Assembly: GCF_014235765.1 (NCBI RefSeq)
Contig: NZ_JACMYH010000001.1
Coordinates: 1,860,001 to 1,924,000 of the forward strand
DNA from: Pseudomonas baltica
GTDB lineage: Bacteria; Pseudomonadota; Gammaproteobacteria; Pseudomonadales; Pseudomonadaceae
Length of the DNA stretch: 64,000 bases
Direction: 5' to 3'
The position numbers and the translations under genes were made by a program. How positions within the stretch are numbered: position 1 is the stretch's first letter; each line of letters opens with the position of its first letter. This document shows, one piece after another, positions 45,085 to 55,183 of the stretch. The notes beneath the pieces were generated by a model. That model had not been told where the DNA came from. It saw only the letters and a list, made by a program, of their open reading frames with translations, and did not search any database.

Positions 45085-45737
45085 CACTGGGCGCTCGTCG
45101 GAGCAGCTTTGTCGGTGACTTCCTTGGCCTTGGCGACTTCGCCCGCCCAACCATCGATGGTCTTGTCCAGGTCGTTGCCGTTGCGCTGCATGCTGTCGGC
45201 GAACTGGTCGCGGAACAGCTTGCCGATGTTGATGCCATTGATGATGACGTTACGCACCTTCCACTCGTTGTTCAGGTTTTCCAGGGTGTAGGAAACCGGA
45301 TACACCGCTCCGCCAGTGCCCTTGACCTGCATGTCGACGCTGGTACGGGTGCCACTTTCATCCTTGGCCGGGCCAACGGTGATGCCCTGGTTGTTGTATT
45401 CGAGCAACGCGTTGCCATAGAACTGCATCAGGCTGCGCTTGAAATTTTCCTGGAAACGCGTTTTCTGCGCCGGTGTTGCCCGGTTCGCGTACTTCACGGT
45501 CATGATGCTGCGCGATATGCCTTCGGCATCGACGACTGGACCGACGATGGAATTCAACGCGTCGTAGAAAGCCTGAGGGTTGCTGCGGTAGGTTTCACGG
45601 TTCTTTTCCAGATCCGACAGCAGCCGGTCGGTGACGCCCTGTACCACCTGATGTGCGGACACCGCAGGGGCTGCGTTGGCCCACATCGGTAGCAGAGCCA
45701 CCAGAACCAGCAGGCTGCGTCGCATGATCGAAAACAT
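45084..45737 (-). CDS. mlaC: Periplasmic phospholipid shuttle MlaC
   Basis: 217 residues from the ATG at 45737, supported by AAGGAG eight bases before it; a further ATG at 45758 lies upstream of that Shine-Dalgarno site and is unlikely. Signal peptide about 1-22 (MFSIMRRSLLVLVALLPMWANA). The mature part has the lipid-binding MlaC fold with SRSIMTVKYANRATP and LEYNNQGI. Carries phospholipid between the outer-membrane MlaA and the MlaFEDB pump. Confidence 0.94.
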   Translation of the reverse strand: MFSIMRRSLLVLVALLPMWANAAPAVSAHQVVQGVTDRLLSDLEKNRETYRSNPQAFYDALNSIVGPVVDAEGISRSIMTVKYANRATPAQKTRFQENFKRSLMQFYGNALLEYNNQGITVGPAKDESGTRTSVDMQVKGTGGAVYPVSYTLENLNNEWKVRNVIINGINIGKLFRDQFADSMQRNGNDLDKTIDGWAGEVAKAKEVTDKAAPTSAQ

Positions 45738-45747
45738 GGATAACTCC

Positions 45748-46215
45748 TTATTTGGCATCTTTGCTGACTGTGTTGAGCAGGAACTTGCCGATCAGGTCTT
45801 CGAGCACCAGGGACGACTGGGTGTCGTGGATGGTACCGCCGTCGGTGAGCAAGGCTTCCTCGCCACCCACGCTGATACCAATGTACTTCTCGCCCAGCAG
45901 GCCCGCGGTCAGGATGGAAGCAGTGGAGTCAGTGGGCAGATTGTCCACTTTCTTGTCCAGCTGCAGGGTCACCCGGCCCGTGAAGGTGTCGCGATCCAGA
46001 TCGATGGCCGTGACCTTGCCGATGGTCACACCGGCCATGGTCACCTTCGCTCTGACAGTCAAACCGGCGATATTGTCGAAATAGGCATAAAGTTTGTAGC
46101 TCTCGGTGTTCGCGCTGGTGGACAGACCACTGACACGCAAGGCCAACAGCAGCAAAGCCAGGATGCCGGCCAGAAGGAACAGGCCAACTCCGACTTCCAT
46201 TGATCGGTTTTGCAT
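45748..46215 (-). CDS. mlaD: MCE-domain protein MlaD
   Basis: 155 residues: one N-terminal membrane helix (about 8-28) followed by a single MCE domain (about 38-120, LYAYFDNIAGLTVRAKV). Hexamer that forms the periplasmic pore on MlaFEB. ATGA overlap with mlaE. Confidence 0.96.
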   Translation of the reverse strand: MQNRSMEVGVGLFLLAGILALLLLALRVSGLSTSANTESYKLYAYFDNIAGLTVRAKVTMAGVTIGKVTAIDLDRDTFTGRVTLQLDKKVDNLPTDSTASILTAGLLGEKYIGISVGGEEALLTDGGTIHDTQSSLVLEDLIGKFLLNTVSKDAK

Positions 46216-47012
46216 CAGAAATCTCCAAACATCAGGGCGGTCAGAATAAAGTCCAGGCCCAGAACGGCCAGCGACGCGTAGACCACGGTCTTGGTGGTAG
46301 CGCGACTGATGCCCTCGGACGTGGGTTCACAGTCATAACCCTGGAACACGGCGATCCAGGTGACGACGAAAGCGAATACCAGGCTCTTGATCACACCGTT
46401 GAGCACGTCATCGGTGAAGCTCACGCTGTTCTGCATGTTGGCCCAGAACGATCCTTCATAGACGCCCAGCCAATCGACGGCGACCCAGGATCCACCCCAG
46501 ATACCGACGACGCTGAAAATCATCGCCAGCAACGGCAGGGAAATGAAACCGGCCCACAGCCTTGGCGCAACGATGTACTTGAGCGGGTCGACGCCGATCA
46601 TCTCCAGGCTCGACAACTGCTCGGTCGACTTCATGTTGCCGATCTCGGCCGTCAATGCAGAACCTGCACGACCGGCGAACAATAGAGCGGTGACCACAGG
46701 TCCGAGTTCACGCAGCAATGTCAGCGCGACCATTTGCCCGACCGCCTGCTCCGACCCGTACTTGGCCAGAATGCTGAAGCCCTGCAGCGCCAGCACCATG
46801 CCGATGAACACGCCGGACACGACGATGATCAGCAGGGACATGACGCCCACTGAATACAATTGCTTGATCAGCAGCTGGAAGCCGCCACCGATGCCGCCGC
46901 GGCCCACCAGCGCGTGGCCGAGGAACAGCCCGGAACGACCCAGGATGCCGACCATGTCGATGGCCGAGCGGCCAAACAGGCGCACGCGCTCCATGATTGA
47001 TTTCTTGCGCAT
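46215..47012 (-). CDS. mlaE: Phospholipid ABC transporter permease MlaE
   Basis: 265 residues from the ATG at 47012, which overlaps the mlaF stop as TGATG. About five membrane helices; [24 protein letters not shown] and [20 protein letters not shown] are the permease-family signatures. Confidence 0.96.
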   Translation of the reverse strand: MRKKSIMERVRLFGRSAIDMVGILGRSGLFLGHALVGRGGIGGGFQLLIKQLYSVGVMSLLIIVVSGVFIGMVLALQGFSILAKYGSEQAVGQMVALTLLRELGPVVTALLFAGRAGSALTAEIGNMKSTEQLSSLEMIGVDPLKYIVAPRLWAGFISLPLLAMIFSVVGIWGGSWVAVDWLGVYEGSFWANMQNSVSFTDDVLNGVIKSLVFAFVVTWIAVFQGYDCEPTSEGISRATTKTVVYASLAVLGLDFILTALMFGDF

Positions 47013-47821
47013 CAACGCTTCCCCAGCAGATCGGCGCGGTAGTCGGGCGCGGAAAAATGAAAAGGCACGGGGCCGTCGGGATCGCCCTTCATGAATTGGC
47101 GGACGCGCGGATTGTCCGACCCCATCAAGGCTTCTGGCGTGCCATGACCAAGCACCTGGCCATCACCCACGACATAGATGTAGTCGGCGATGCTCGCGGT
47201 TTCCGCCAGGTCGTGGGACACCACGATGCTGGTGATACCCAGGGCGTCGTTGAGCAGGCGGATCAGCCGCACCAGTACGCCCATGGCGATCGGGTCCTGA
47301 CCGACGAACGGCTCGTCGTACATCAATATCTGCGGGTCCATGGCGATGGCGCGGGCCAGCGCGACCCGGCGCTTCATGCCGCCGGACAGTTCGTCCGGCA
47401 TCAGTTCGATGGCACCGCGCAGGCCAACGGCCTGCAACTTCATCAGAACGATGTCGCGGATCATGTCTTCGGGCAGGTCGGTGTGCACGCGCAGCGGGAA
47501 GGCCACGTTTCCGAACACGTCCAGGTCGGTGAACAGCGCGCCGCTCTGGAACAGCACGCCCATGTGCTTGCGCGCATCGAACAGATCGCTGCGCGAGAGT
47601 TTGGGCAGGTTCTGGCCATTGACCCACACTTCGCCGCCGCTGGGCCGCAGTTGCGCGCCCATCAAACGCAGGAGCGTGGTCTTGCCGCTACCTGAAGGCC
47701 CCATGATACCGGTGACCTTGCCGCGAGGAATGCGGATATCGACGTCGTTGAAAATGCTCCGCGCACCGCGCTTGAAGGAAACCCCTTTCAGCTCGACCGC
47801 GTAGGCGCTATCGGCACTCAT
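47012..47821 (-). CDS. mlaF: Phospholipid ABC transporter ATPase MlaF
   Basis: 269 residues. Walker [10 protein letters not shown] near 40-48, ABC signature [14 protein letters not shown], Walker [11 protein letters not shown] and switch His in VSHDLAE. First gene of mlaFEDCB, divergent from kdsD with about 230 bases of shared regulatory space. Confidence 0.96.
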   Translation of the reverse strand: MSADSAYAVELKGVSFKRGARSIFNDVDIRIPRGKVTGIMGPSGSGKTTLLRLMGAQLRPSGGEVWVNGQNLPKLSRSDLFDARKHMGVLFQSGALFTDLDVFGNVAFPLRVHTDLPEDMIRDIVLMKLQAVGLRGAIELMPDELSGGMKRRVALARAIAMDPQILMYDEPFVGQDPIAMGVLVRLIRLLNDALGITSIVVSHDLAETASIADYIYVVGDGQVLGHGTPEALMGSDNPRVRQFMKGDPDGPVPFHFSAPDYRADLLGKR

Positions 47822-48055
47822 TTAAACTCCTTGCAGTGCAACCTTACCCTCGGACGCTCATCTTCTGACCGAAGACACTTGGCGCGGACAGGCCGAACAA
47901 GCGGCGAACTATAGCATTGCAGACACGTGCCGCCCAAGATTGATCCATTGGCGAAACGTACCATCGATTTACCGGGGCCGCGAAATAGGCAGGTGAGTCG
48001 CACGTCCATTCCCGCTATAATCGCCGCCTTTTCACCGGGCCTACCGATTTTCGCC

Positions 48056-49030
48056 ATGAGCCAGACCAGCGACCTGATCCAATCCGCGCACCGCACCATA
48101 CGTCTCGAAATCGAAGCGGTAGAGGGCCTGCTTGCCCACATCGACGCCGATTTCGTGCGCGCCTGCGAATTGATCCTCGAAAGCAACGGCCGCGTGATCG
48201 TGCTGGGCATGGGCAAGTCCGGCCATATCGGCAACAAGATCGCCGCGACCCTGGCCAGCACCGGCACCCCGGCGTTTTTCGTGCATCCTGCCGAGGCCAG
48301 CCATGGCGACATGGGCATGATCACCCGCCAGGACATCATCCTGGCCCTGTCCAACTCCGGTTCGACAGCGGAGATCGTCACTTTGCTGCCTTTGATAAAA
48401 CGCATGGGCATTCCGCTGATCAGCATGACCGGCAACCCCGACTCACCCCTGGCCCAGGCTGCCGAGGTCAATCTCGACGCGCGCGTCGCCCAGGAGGCCT
48501 GCCCGCTGAACCTGGCGCCGACCTCCTCCACCACCGCTACCCTGGTGCTGGGCGATGCGCTGGCCATTGCCCTGCTCGAGGCGCGCGGCTTCACGGCCGA
48601 AGACTTCGCCTTCTCCCATCCCGGCGGAGCGCTGGGCCGACGCCTGCTGCTCAAGGTTGAGCACGTGATGCACACCGGCACTGCGCTGCCACAGGTGGCG
48701 CGCGGTACGCTGCTGCGCGATGCCCTGATGGAAATGACCCGCAAGGGCCTGGGCATGACCGCCATCCTGGAAGCCGATGGCCGCCTGGCCGGGATCTTCA
48801 CCGACGGCGATCTGCGGCGCACATTGGATCGCACCATCGATGTCCACAGCACTCGAATCGAAGACGTCATGACTTCCCACGGCAAGACGGCTCGCGCCGA
48901 CATGCTGGCTGCCGAGGCGCTGAAGATCATGGAAGACAACAAGATCAATTCACTGATCGTGGTTGACGATCAAGACTGTCCGGTAGGCGCCTTCAACCTT
49001 GGCGACCTGCTGCGCGCGGGAGTCATGTAA
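48056..49030 (+). CDS. kdsD: Arabinose-5-phosphate isomerase KdsD
   Basis: 324 residues from the ATG at 48056 (MSQTSDLIQSAHRTI). SIS domain (about 35-170, GMGKSGHIGNKIAATLASTG) plus two CBS domains (about 205-320). Makes D-arabinose 5-phosphate, precursor of Kdo for LPS. The stop overlaps kdsC (TAATG). Confidence 0.96.
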   Translation: MSQTSDLIQSAHRTIRLEIEAVEGLLAHIDADFVRACELILESNGRVIVLGMGKSGHIGNKIAATLASTGTPAFFVHPAEASHGDMGMITRQDIILALSNSGSTAEIVTLLPLIKRMGIPLISMTGNPDSPLAQAAEVNLDARVAQEACPLNLAPTSSTTATLVLGDALAIALLEARGFTAEDFAFSHPGGALGRRLLLKVEHVMHTGTALPQVARGTLLRDALMEMTRKGLGMTAILEADGRLAGIFTDGDLRRTLDRTIDVHSTRIEDVMTSHGKTARADMLAAEALKIMEDNKINSLIVVDDQDCPVGAFNLGDLLRAGVM

Positions 49031-49584
49031 TGACCGAGAATGGTGCAATGCCCGAGACTGGCAGCAACGACCTCCTGCAGCGAGGCAAGGCCATCAAGCT
49101 GGCCGTATTCGACGTTGACGGCGTACTGACCGATGGCCGCCTGTATTTCCTCGAAGACGGCAGCGAGTTCAAAAGCTTCAGCACGCTGGATGGTCAGGGC
49201 ATCAAGATGCTCATCAACAGTGGCGTGACCACGGCCATCATCACCGGTCGCAAGAGCCCGGTGGTGGAGCGGCGTGCCAAAAACCTGGGCATCGCCCACC
49301 TCTTTCAGGGCCGTGAAGACAAACTCGTGGTGCTCGACGGACTGCTCGCCGAACTCGGCCTGAGCTATGAACACGTGGCTTACCTGGGCGACGACCTGCC
49401 TGACCTGCCGGTGATTCGCCGGGTGGGCCTGGGCATGGCAGTGGCCAATGCCAATGCCTTCGTGCGCCAGCATGCCGACGGTGTGACCCAGGCCAGTGGC
49501 GGCTTCGGGGCGGCACGCGAGTTCTGCGAGCTGATCCTCGATGCCCAGGGCAATCTCGAAGCGGCCCGCGCCGCCTACCTGTAG
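49030..49584 (+). CDS. kdsC: 3-deoxy-D-manno-octulosonate-8-phosphate phosphatase KdsC
   Basis: 184 residues, HAD fold with FDVDGVLTDG (about 26-35) carrying the nucleophile Asp. Releases Kdo from Kdo-8-phosphate. Start overlaps kdsD; an internal Met (MPETGSN) is a possible alternative. Confidence 0.96.
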   Translation: MTENGAMPETGSNDLLQRGKAIKLAVFDVDGVLTDGRLYFLEDGSEFKSFSTLDGQGIKMLINSGVTTAIITGRKSPVVERRAKNLGIAHLFQGREDKLVVLDGLLAELGLSYEHVAYLGDDLPDLPVIRRVGLGMAVANANAFVRQHADGVTQASGGFGAAREFCELILDAQGNLEAARAAYL

Positions 49585-49592
49585 GGCCTGAC

Positions 49593-50165
49593 ATGCTGAA
49601 CAAGAAAATCCGCAATATCGTCATCCTGGGTGTGCTGGGGCTGCTGTTCGCCGCCATCGGCTACTGGGACATCAGCCCGGAGCGCTTCCTCGACCAGCCC
49701 ACGGCAGCCGTCGACGAAACCCAGATCGATTACTACGCTATCAACGCGAAGGCGCGGCAGTACCTGCCCGATGGCGGCGTGCAGTACGACATGACCGCCG
49801 ACAAGGTCGAGCACGTGAAGACGTCGCAGGTCACCTTGCTGACCAAGCCCGACATGCAGCTGTACCGCGGAACCGTCTATCCATGGCACGTGACCAGCGA
49901 CCGTGGCGAAGTCAATCCCGATGGCAGCGAAGTCGAGCTGATCGATTCGGTGCGCATCGCGCGTACCGATCAGAAAAGCCGCGCTACGCTGATCACCAGC
50001 TCGCGCATGACCGTTTTCCCACAGAAGCAATATGCGCAGACCGACCAAGACGTTAGAATCGACGGCGCCGGTGGCGTGTCGACGGCCAAGGGCATGAAAG
50101 CGTATCTGAATGACAGCAAGATCAACTTGCTGTCCAACGTAAGAGGACAGTATGAGGCTCGTTAA
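49593..50165 (+). CDS. lptC: LPS export protein LptC
   Basis: 190 residues, single N-terminal anchor (about 7-25, IVILGVLGLLFAAIG) and a periplasmic beta-jellyroll. It takes LPS from LptBFG and hands it to LptA. Last 14 bases overlap the start of lptA. Confidence 0.94.
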   Translation: MLNKKIRNIVILGVLGLLFAAIGYWDISPERFLDQPTAAVDETQIDYYAINAKARQYLPDGGVQYDMTADKVEHVKTSQVTLLTKPDMQLYRGTVYPWHVTSDRGEVNPDGSEVELIDSVRIARTDQKSRATLITSSRMTVFPQKQYAQTDQDVRIDGAGGVSTAKGMKAYLNDSKINLLSNVRGQYEAR

Positions 50166-50697
50166 AACCCTCCCCTTTTTGCTCAGCCTGAGCGCAGCAC
50201 TGGGAAGCGCGAGCGCCTGGGCACTGCCCACTGACCGCGATCAGCCCATTCATATCCAGTCCGACGATGCCCAGCTCGACGACAAACAGGGTGTGGCGAC
50301 CTACAAGGGCAATGTGATCATTACCCAAGGGTCGATGAAGATCACCGGCAATACCGTGACCATCACCCGCAATGCCACGGGCGACGTGGACGTGTTCACT
50401 GCTGTCGGCAACCTGGCCTACTACGAGCAGAAACCCGCCGCCGACAAGCCCATCGTGCAGGCCTACGGCATGACCATCCAGTACTTCGCGGCGCAGAACC
50501 GCATCGTGCTGATCGACAAGGCCAAGGTCATCAACGACGGCAACACGTCCGAAGGCGAGAAGATCGTCTACGACACCGTGCGCCAGGTGGTCAACGCCGG
50601 CCGTGCCACGGGCAGCAAGGTCACCACGCCTCGTCCGCGCATCGACATGGTGATCCAGCCGAAGAAGAAATCCGACGCACCGCAGAAGGCCCAGTAA
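50152..50697 (+). CDS. lptA: Periplasmic LPS-bridge protein LptA
   Basis: 181 residues; cleavable signal peptide (about 1-24, ending ASAWA), then the OstA/LptA jellyroll ([20 protein letters not shown]). The stop overlaps the lptB ATG. Confidence 0.95.
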   Translation: MRLVKTLPFLLSLSAALGSASAWALPTDRDQPIHIQSDDAQLDDKQGVATYKGNVIITQGSMKITGNTVTITRNATGDVDVFTAVGNLAYYEQKPAADKPIVQAYGMTIQYFAAQNRIVLIDKAKVINDGNTSEGEKIVYDTVRQVVNAGRATGSKVTTPRPRIDMVIQPKKKSDAPQKAQ

Positions 50698-51422
50698 TGG
50701 CAGTTCTGAAAGCGCAGCACCTGGCCAAGAGCTACAAGAGCCGGCAAGTCGTACGCGACGTCAGCCTGTCCATCGAAAGCGGGCAGATCGTCGGCCTGCT
50801 GGGCCCCAATGGGGCCGGCAAGACCACCTGTTTCTACATGATCGTCGGCCTGGTGCAGGCCGATCAGGGCCGCGTGCTCATCGACGACCTGGACGTCAGT
50901 CACCAGCCGATGCATGGCCGCGCCCGCTCCGGCATCGGTTACCTGCCGCAGGAGGCCTCGATCTTCCGCAAGCTGTCGGTGGCCGACAACATCATGGCCA
51001 TTCTGGAAACCCGCAAGGAACTCGATGCCACGGCTCGGCTGGCAGAGCTCGAAGGCCTGCTGCAGGAATTTCACATCACGCACATCCGCGACAACCTGGG
51101 CATGAGTCTTTCGGGGGGTGAACGTCGCCGCGTGGAGATCGCCCGCGCCCTGGCCACCGCACCCAAGTTCATCCTGCTCGACGAACCCTTCGCCGGTGTC
51201 GATCCAATTTCGGTCGGCGACATCAAGCAGATCATCCACCACCTCAAGACCAAGGGCATCGGTGTATTGATCACCGACCACAACGTCCGCGAGACCCTGG
51301 ATATCTGCGAAACGGCCTACATCGTCAACGACGGCCAGCTGATTGCCGAAGGCGATGCCCAGACCATTCTGGCCAACGATCTGGTGCGCGAAGTCTACTT
51401 GGGCCACGAGTTCCGCTTGTAA
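50697..51422 (+). CDS. lptB: LPS export ABC transporter ATPase LptB
   Basis: 241 residues; Walker [10 protein letters not shown] (about 37-45), signature [15 protein letters not shown], Walker [14 protein letters not shown]. Powers LPS extraction with LptFG. Followed by a perfect palindrome and the rpoN leader. Confidence 0.97.
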   Translation: MAVLKAQHLAKSYKSRQVVRDVSLSIESGQIVGLLGPNGAGKTTCFYMIVGLVQADQGRVLIDDLDVSHQPMHGRARSGIGYLPQEASIFRKLSVADNIMAILETRKELDATARLAELEGLLQEFHITHIRDNLGMSLSGGERRRVEIARALATAPKFILLDEPFAGVDPISVGDIKQIIHHLKTKGIGVLITDHNVRETLDICETAYIVNDGQLIAEGDAQTILANDLVREVYLGHEFRL

Positions 51423-51427
51423 GGTCC

Positions 51428-51445
51428 GAGGGCGCCAGCGCCCTC
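51428..51445 (+). other. Palindrome after lptB
   Basis: GAGGGCGC-ca-GCGCCCTC, perfect 8-bp arms. No run of T directly after it (CCACGGGCATTAATTTT), so termination is uncertain; it may protect the lptB mRNA end. Confidence 0.45.
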
Positions 51446-51497
51446 CCACGGGCATTAATTTTCATGGCGCCCTAGGCAAACACTCAGGTTTCAGGCA

Positions 51498-51559
51498 TAT
51501 AATTTGCTTACGACATAAGCCGGGTGCTTCGGTACCCGTAGTAGAAGGCGCTTCGCGCC
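51498..51559 (+). promoter_or_regulatory. rpoN -10 element and structured leader
   Basis: A perfect TATAAT lies at 51498-51503 with no good -35 at the expected distance. About 20 bases later the leader folds into CGGGTGC-ttcg-GTACCCG (51521-51538, UUCG tetraloop with one G-U pair). A second small hairpin GGCGC-ttc-GCGCC follows at 51547-51559. The rpoN start is 26 bases further on. Confidence 0.5.
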
Positions 51560-51585
51560 GGCGACCAAGGTGTTAAGTTCCTGCC

Positions 51586-53079
51586 ATGAAACCATCGCTC
51601 GTCCTACGTATGGGCCAGCAACTGACGATGACACCGCAGTTGCAACAGGCCATCCGCCTTCTCCAGCTATCGACCCTGGACCTCCAACAGGAGATTCAGG
51701 AAGCGCTGGAATCCAATCCCATGCTCGAACGCCAGGAAGAAGGCGACGACTTCGACAACAGCGACCCGCTGGCCGACAAGGTCGAGCAGACACCCACCCA
51801 GGAAATCCAGGAGCCGAGCTTCCAGGAATCCGCGCCCACGGTCGACAACCTCGAGGAAGGCGACTGGAACGAGCGCATCCCCAGCGAACTGCCTGTGGAC
51901 ACCGCCTGGGAAGACATCTACCAGACCAGCGCCAGCAGCCTGCCGAGCAACGATGACGACGAGTGGGACTTCACCACGCGCACCTCGGTCGGCGAAAGCC
52001 TGCAGACGCATCTGTTGTGGCAGCTGAACCTGGCGCCCATGTCCGACACCGATCGGCTGATCGCCGTGACCATCATCGACTGCATCAACAACCAGGGTTA
52101 CCTGGACGAGACGCTGCAGGAAATCTGCGAGTCTTTCGATCCTGAACTGGACATCGAGCTGGATGAGATCGAAGCGGTGCTGCACCGCATCCAGCAGTTC
52201 GAGCCCGCTGGCATTGGCGCCCGCAACCTGAGCGAATGCCTGATGCTGCAGCTGCGCCAGCTGCCGCCCAAGACCCGTTGGCTGGCCGAAGCCCAGCGCC
52301 TGGTCAGCGACTTCATCGACATGCTCGGCTCGCGCGACTACAGCCAGTTGATGCGCCGCATGAAGCTCAAGGAAGACGAGCTGCGCCAGGTCATCGAGCT
52401 GGTGCAGAGCCTCAATCCGCGGCCCGGCTCGCAGATCGAGTCCAGCGAGCCGGAATACGTCGTGCCCGATGTCATCGTGCGCAAGGACAGCGACCGCTGG
52501 CTGGTCGAGCTCAATCAGGAGTCAGTGCCACGCCTGCGGGTCAATCCGCAGTACGCGGGCTTCGTGCGGCGCGCCGACACCAGCGCCGACAACACCTTCA
52601 TGCGCAACCAGCTGCAGGAAGCGCGCTGGTTCATCAAGAGCCTGCAGAGCCGCAACGAGACCCTGATGAAGGTGGCGACGCAGATCGTCGAGCACCAGCG
52701 CGGCTTCCTCGACTATGGCGACGAGGCCATGAAGCCTCTGGTGCTGCACGACATCGCCGAGGCGGTGGGCATGCACGAATCGACCATTTCACGGGTGACC
52801 ACGCAGAAATACATGCATACACCCCGTGGCATATACGAGCTGAAATACTTTTTCTCGAGCCATGTCAGTACCTCGGAAGGTGGCGAATGCTCCTCCACGG
52901 CGATCCGCGCGATCATCAAGAAACTGGTCGCGGCCGAAAATCAGAAAAAGCCGTTGAGTGACAGCAAGATCGCTGGTTTACTGGAGGCACAAGGCATCCA
53001 GGTAGCCCGCCGAACGGTCGCCAAGTATCGCGAATCCCTCGGGATTGCGCCGTCCAGCGAACGCAAGCGGTTGATGTAG
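51586..53079 (+). CDS. rpoN: RNA polymerase sigma-54 factor RpoN
   Basis: 497 residues. Region I, glutamine-rich, binds activators ([20 protein letters not shown]); acidic region II at about 50-120; core-binding region and the HTH ([14 protein letters not shown]). The RpoN box [10 protein letters not shown] near the C-terminus reads the -24 promoter element. Heads the nitrogen-PTS group hpf-ptsN-rapZ-ptsO. Confidence 0.98.
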   Translation: MKPSLVLRMGQQLTMTPQLQQAIRLLQLSTLDLQQEIQEALESNPMLERQEEGDDFDNSDPLADKVEQTPTQEIQEPSFQESAPTVDNLEEGDWNERIPSELPVDTAWEDIYQTSASSLPSNDDDEWDFTTRTSVGESLQTHLLWQLNLAPMSDTDRLIAVTIIDCINNQGYLDETLQEICESFDPELDIELDEIEAVLHRIQQFEPAGIGARNLSECLMLQLRQLPPKTRWLAEAQRLVSDFIDMLGSRDYSQLMRRMKLKEDELRQVIELVQSLNPRPGSQIESSEPEYVVPDVIVRKDSDRWLVELNQESVPRLRVNPQYAGFVRRADTSADNTFMRNQLQEARWFIKSLQSRNETLMKVATQIVEHQRGFLDYGDEAMKPLVLHDIAEAVGMHESTISRVTTQKYMHTPRGIYELKYFFSSHVSTSEGGECSSTAIRAIIKKLVAAENQKKPLSDSKIAGLLEAQGIQVARRTVAKYRESLGIAPSSERKRLM

Positions 53080-53157
53080 CCCTGCGATGTGCCACAGCGT
53101 TCCAGTGGCAGGCACCCAAGCCTGCTTCTTTATGCAATGGCAATAAGGAGAAGCGGT

Positions 53158-53466
53158 ATGCAAGTCAACATCAGTGGACACCAACTGGATGTGACCGAAC
53201 CCCTGCGAACCTACATCGGGGAAAAACTCGAGCGGCTCGAACGTCATTTCGACAAGATCACCAACGTTCAGGTGATCATGGAGGTCGAGAAGCTCAAACA
53301 GAAAATCGAAGCCACCCTGCGCATACCCGGTGGTGAGGTGGTTGCCAACGCCGAACATGACGACATGTACGCGGCCATCGACCTGCTTACCGACAAGCTG
53401 GATCGCCAACTCAAAAAGCATAAGGAAAAACAGCAAAGTCTGCTGCAAGGCGCGACTGCTCGCTGA
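53158..53466 (+). CDS. hpf: Ribosome hibernation promoting factor, short form
   Basis: 102 residues from ATG 53158, AAGGAG 9 bases upstream. HPF/RaiA fold: MQVNISGHQLDVTEPLRTYI, then HDDMYAAIDLLTDKLDRQLKKHKEK. Binds the 30S A/P-site region in stationary phase to form hibernating 100S ribosomes. Confidence 0.95.
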   Translation: MQVNISGHQLDVTEPLRTYIGEKLERLERHFDKITNVQVIMEVEKLKQKIEATLRIPGGEVVANAEHDDMYAAIDLLTDKLDRQLKKHKEKQQSLLQGATAR

Positions 53467-53478
53467 CACTCCCCACTC

Positions 53479-53943
53479 ATGATCCGACTAGAAACCATCC
53501 TGACCCCCGGCCGTTCATGCGTGAACGTGCCGGGAGGCAGCAAGAAGAAAGCACTCGAAAACATCGCCGAGCTGATCGGTCGCGAAGTGCCTACGCTGGA
53601 TACCCAAACGGTATTCGAAGCGCTCGTTGCCCGTGAAAAACTGGGCTCGACCGGATTCGGCAACGGCATTGCCATCCCGCATTGTCGCCTGAAGGGCTGC
53701 GATACACCCGTCAGCGCCCTTATCCACCTCAGCGCCCCGATCGACTACGACGCCATCGACGGCGCTCCCGTGGATCTGCTGTTCGTGCTTCTGGTACCCG
53801 AAGCGGCCACCGATGCCCACCTGGAGTTGCTCCGCCAGATCGCCAGCATGCTCGATCGCAAGGAAGTGCGTGAGAAACTGCGTTCGGCGCCCAGCAATCA
53901 AGCCTTGTACCAAGTGGTACTGGACGAACAGAGCGGTCATTAA
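53479..53943 (+). CDS. ptsN: Nitrogen-PTS EIIA protein PtsN
   Basis: 154 residues of the fructose/nitrogen EIIA fold; the phosphorylated residue is His68 in GIAIPHCRL. Receives phosphate from PtsP via PtsO and controls potassium and nitrogen related functions by protein contact. Confidence 0.96.
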   Translation: MIRLETILTPGRSCVNVPGGSKKKALENIAELIGREVPTLDTQTVFEALVAREKLGSTGFGNGIAIPHCRLKGCDTPVSALIHLSAPIDYDAIDGAPVDLLFVLLVPEAATDAHLELLRQIASMLDRKEVREKLRSAPSNQALYQVVLDEQSGH

Positions 53944-53945
53944 CC

Positions 53946-54803
53946 ATGCGTTTGATCATCGTCAGTGGCCGCTCAGGCTCAGGCAAGAGCACTGCCCTGG
54001 ATGTTCTCGAAGACAACGGTTTCTATTGCATCGACAACCTGCCGGCCGGGTTACTGCCCGAACTGGCCGAGCGTGCCCTGATCCATACCGAGCTGGCGCA
54101 GCCGCAGGTGGCGGTGTCGATCGATGCGCGCAACCTTCCCAGCCACTTGTCGCGTTTCCCCCAACTGCTGGCCGAAGTACGTGCCAAGCATATCAATTGC
54201 GATGTGCTGTATCTGGACGCCGACGAAGAAACACTGCTCAAGCGTTTTTCCGAAACACGTCGCCGGCATCCGCTGAGCAATGAAAGCCGCTCGCTGGCCG
54301 AGGCCATCCGCGTCGAGAGCGATCTGCTCGGGCCTATCGTCGATCTGGCCGATCTCAAAATCAACACGACCAACCTGAACCTTTACCAACTGCGCGATGC
54401 CATCAAGGTCCGGCTGCTGAACAAGCCTGAACCGGGTACAGCCTTTCTGGTGGAGTCATTCGGGTTCAAGCGCGGCATGCCGATAGACGCCGACCTGGTG
54501 TTCGACGTGCGCTGCCTGCCCAACCCCTACTGGAAGCCGGAACTGCGCGAGCAGTCCGGGCTCGACGCCCCGGTCGCCGAATACCTGGCGGCCCAGCCGG
54601 ACGTCGAAGAGATGTATCAGGACATCTCCTCCTACCTGCTCAAATGGTTGCCGCGCTTCGCCGCCAGCAGTCGTGCCTATGTCACCATCGCCATCGGCTG
54701 TACAGGCGGGCATCATCGCTCGGTATACTTGACCGAGCGCCTGGGCCGATTGCTGCAGCAGTCGCTCAAGAACGTCCAGGTTCGCCATCGCGACCTCAGC
54801 TGA
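53946..54803 (+). CDS. rapZ: RNase adapter / nucleotide-binding protein RapZ
   Basis: 285 residues, Walker [10 protein letters not shown] (8-16) and the C-terminal RNA-binding domain with [15 protein letters not shown]. In enterics RapZ guides RNase E to GlmZ; pseudomonads lack an obvious GlmZ pair as far as I recall, so the target here is open. Two bases after ptsN. Confidence 0.95.
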   Translation: MRLIIVSGRSGSGKSTALDVLEDNGFYCIDNLPAGLLPELAERALIHTELAQPQVAVSIDARNLPSHLSRFPQLLAEVRAKHINCDVLYLDADEETLLKRFSETRRRHPLSNESRSLAEAIRVESDLLGPIVDLADLKINTTNLNLYQLRDAIKVRLLNKPEPGTAFLVESFGFKRGMPIDADLVFDVRCLPNPYWKPELREQSGLDAPVAEYLAAQPDVEEMYQDISSYLLKWLPRFAASSRAYVTIAIGCTGGHHRSVYLTERLGRLLQQSLKNVQVRHRDLS

Positions 54804-54819
54804 AAGGATCCCCCGCGCA

Positions 54820-55092
54820 ATGCCCGCCCTCCAAGTAGAAATCATCAACAAGCTCGGCCTGCACGCCCGTGCCGCTGCGAAATTCGTCGGCGTGGCGGGA
54901 CGCTTTCCCTGCCAGGTACGTGTTGGCCGTACGCCGGAAGCTTTGGTCGACGGCAAGAGCATTATGGGTGTAATGATGTTGGCAGCCGGAAAAGGCACCA
55001 CCATCCACCTGCACACCGAAGGCGAGCAGGATCAGCAGGCGCTCGATGCCATCGTCAAACTGATCAACGACAAGTTCGACGAAGGCGAGTAA
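54820..55092 (+). CDS. ptsO: Nitrogen-PTS HPr-like protein NPr (PtsO)
   Basis: 90 residues; phosphorylated His15 in KLGLHARAA and the regulatory-serine region GKSIMGVMML (Ser47). Phosphate carrier between PtsP and PtsN. Last gene of the rpoN group. Confidence 0.96.
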   Translation: MPALQVEIINKLGLHARAAAKFVGVAGRFPCQVRVGRTPEALVDGKSIMGVMMLAAGKGTTIHLHTEGEQDQQALDAIVKLINDKFDEGE

Positions 55093-55113
55093 AGCCAGCC
55101 AACGGCCGAGAAG

Positions 55114-55159
55114 CAGAACCCGGTAGCGGCAGTCGAGTACTGCGCTACGTCAGGTTCTG
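55114..55159. other. Long imperfect hairpin between ptsO and the ZIP gene
   Basis: Arms CAGAACC..GTAGCG(g)CAGT and ACTGCGCTAC..GGTTCTG pair around a 5-base loop, with small internal loops. Located between convergent genes, so it may end transcription or protect ends, but lacks a T-run. Confidence 0.45.
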
Positions 55160-55183
55160 AGCTCTGGGTTCAAGGGTCAAGGG

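Noticed and set aside
55114..55159. Possible tRNA-like fold
   Set aside because: Only one long arm forms; no anticodon or T-arm (GGTTC appears only as part of the hairpin stem) and no CCA context.
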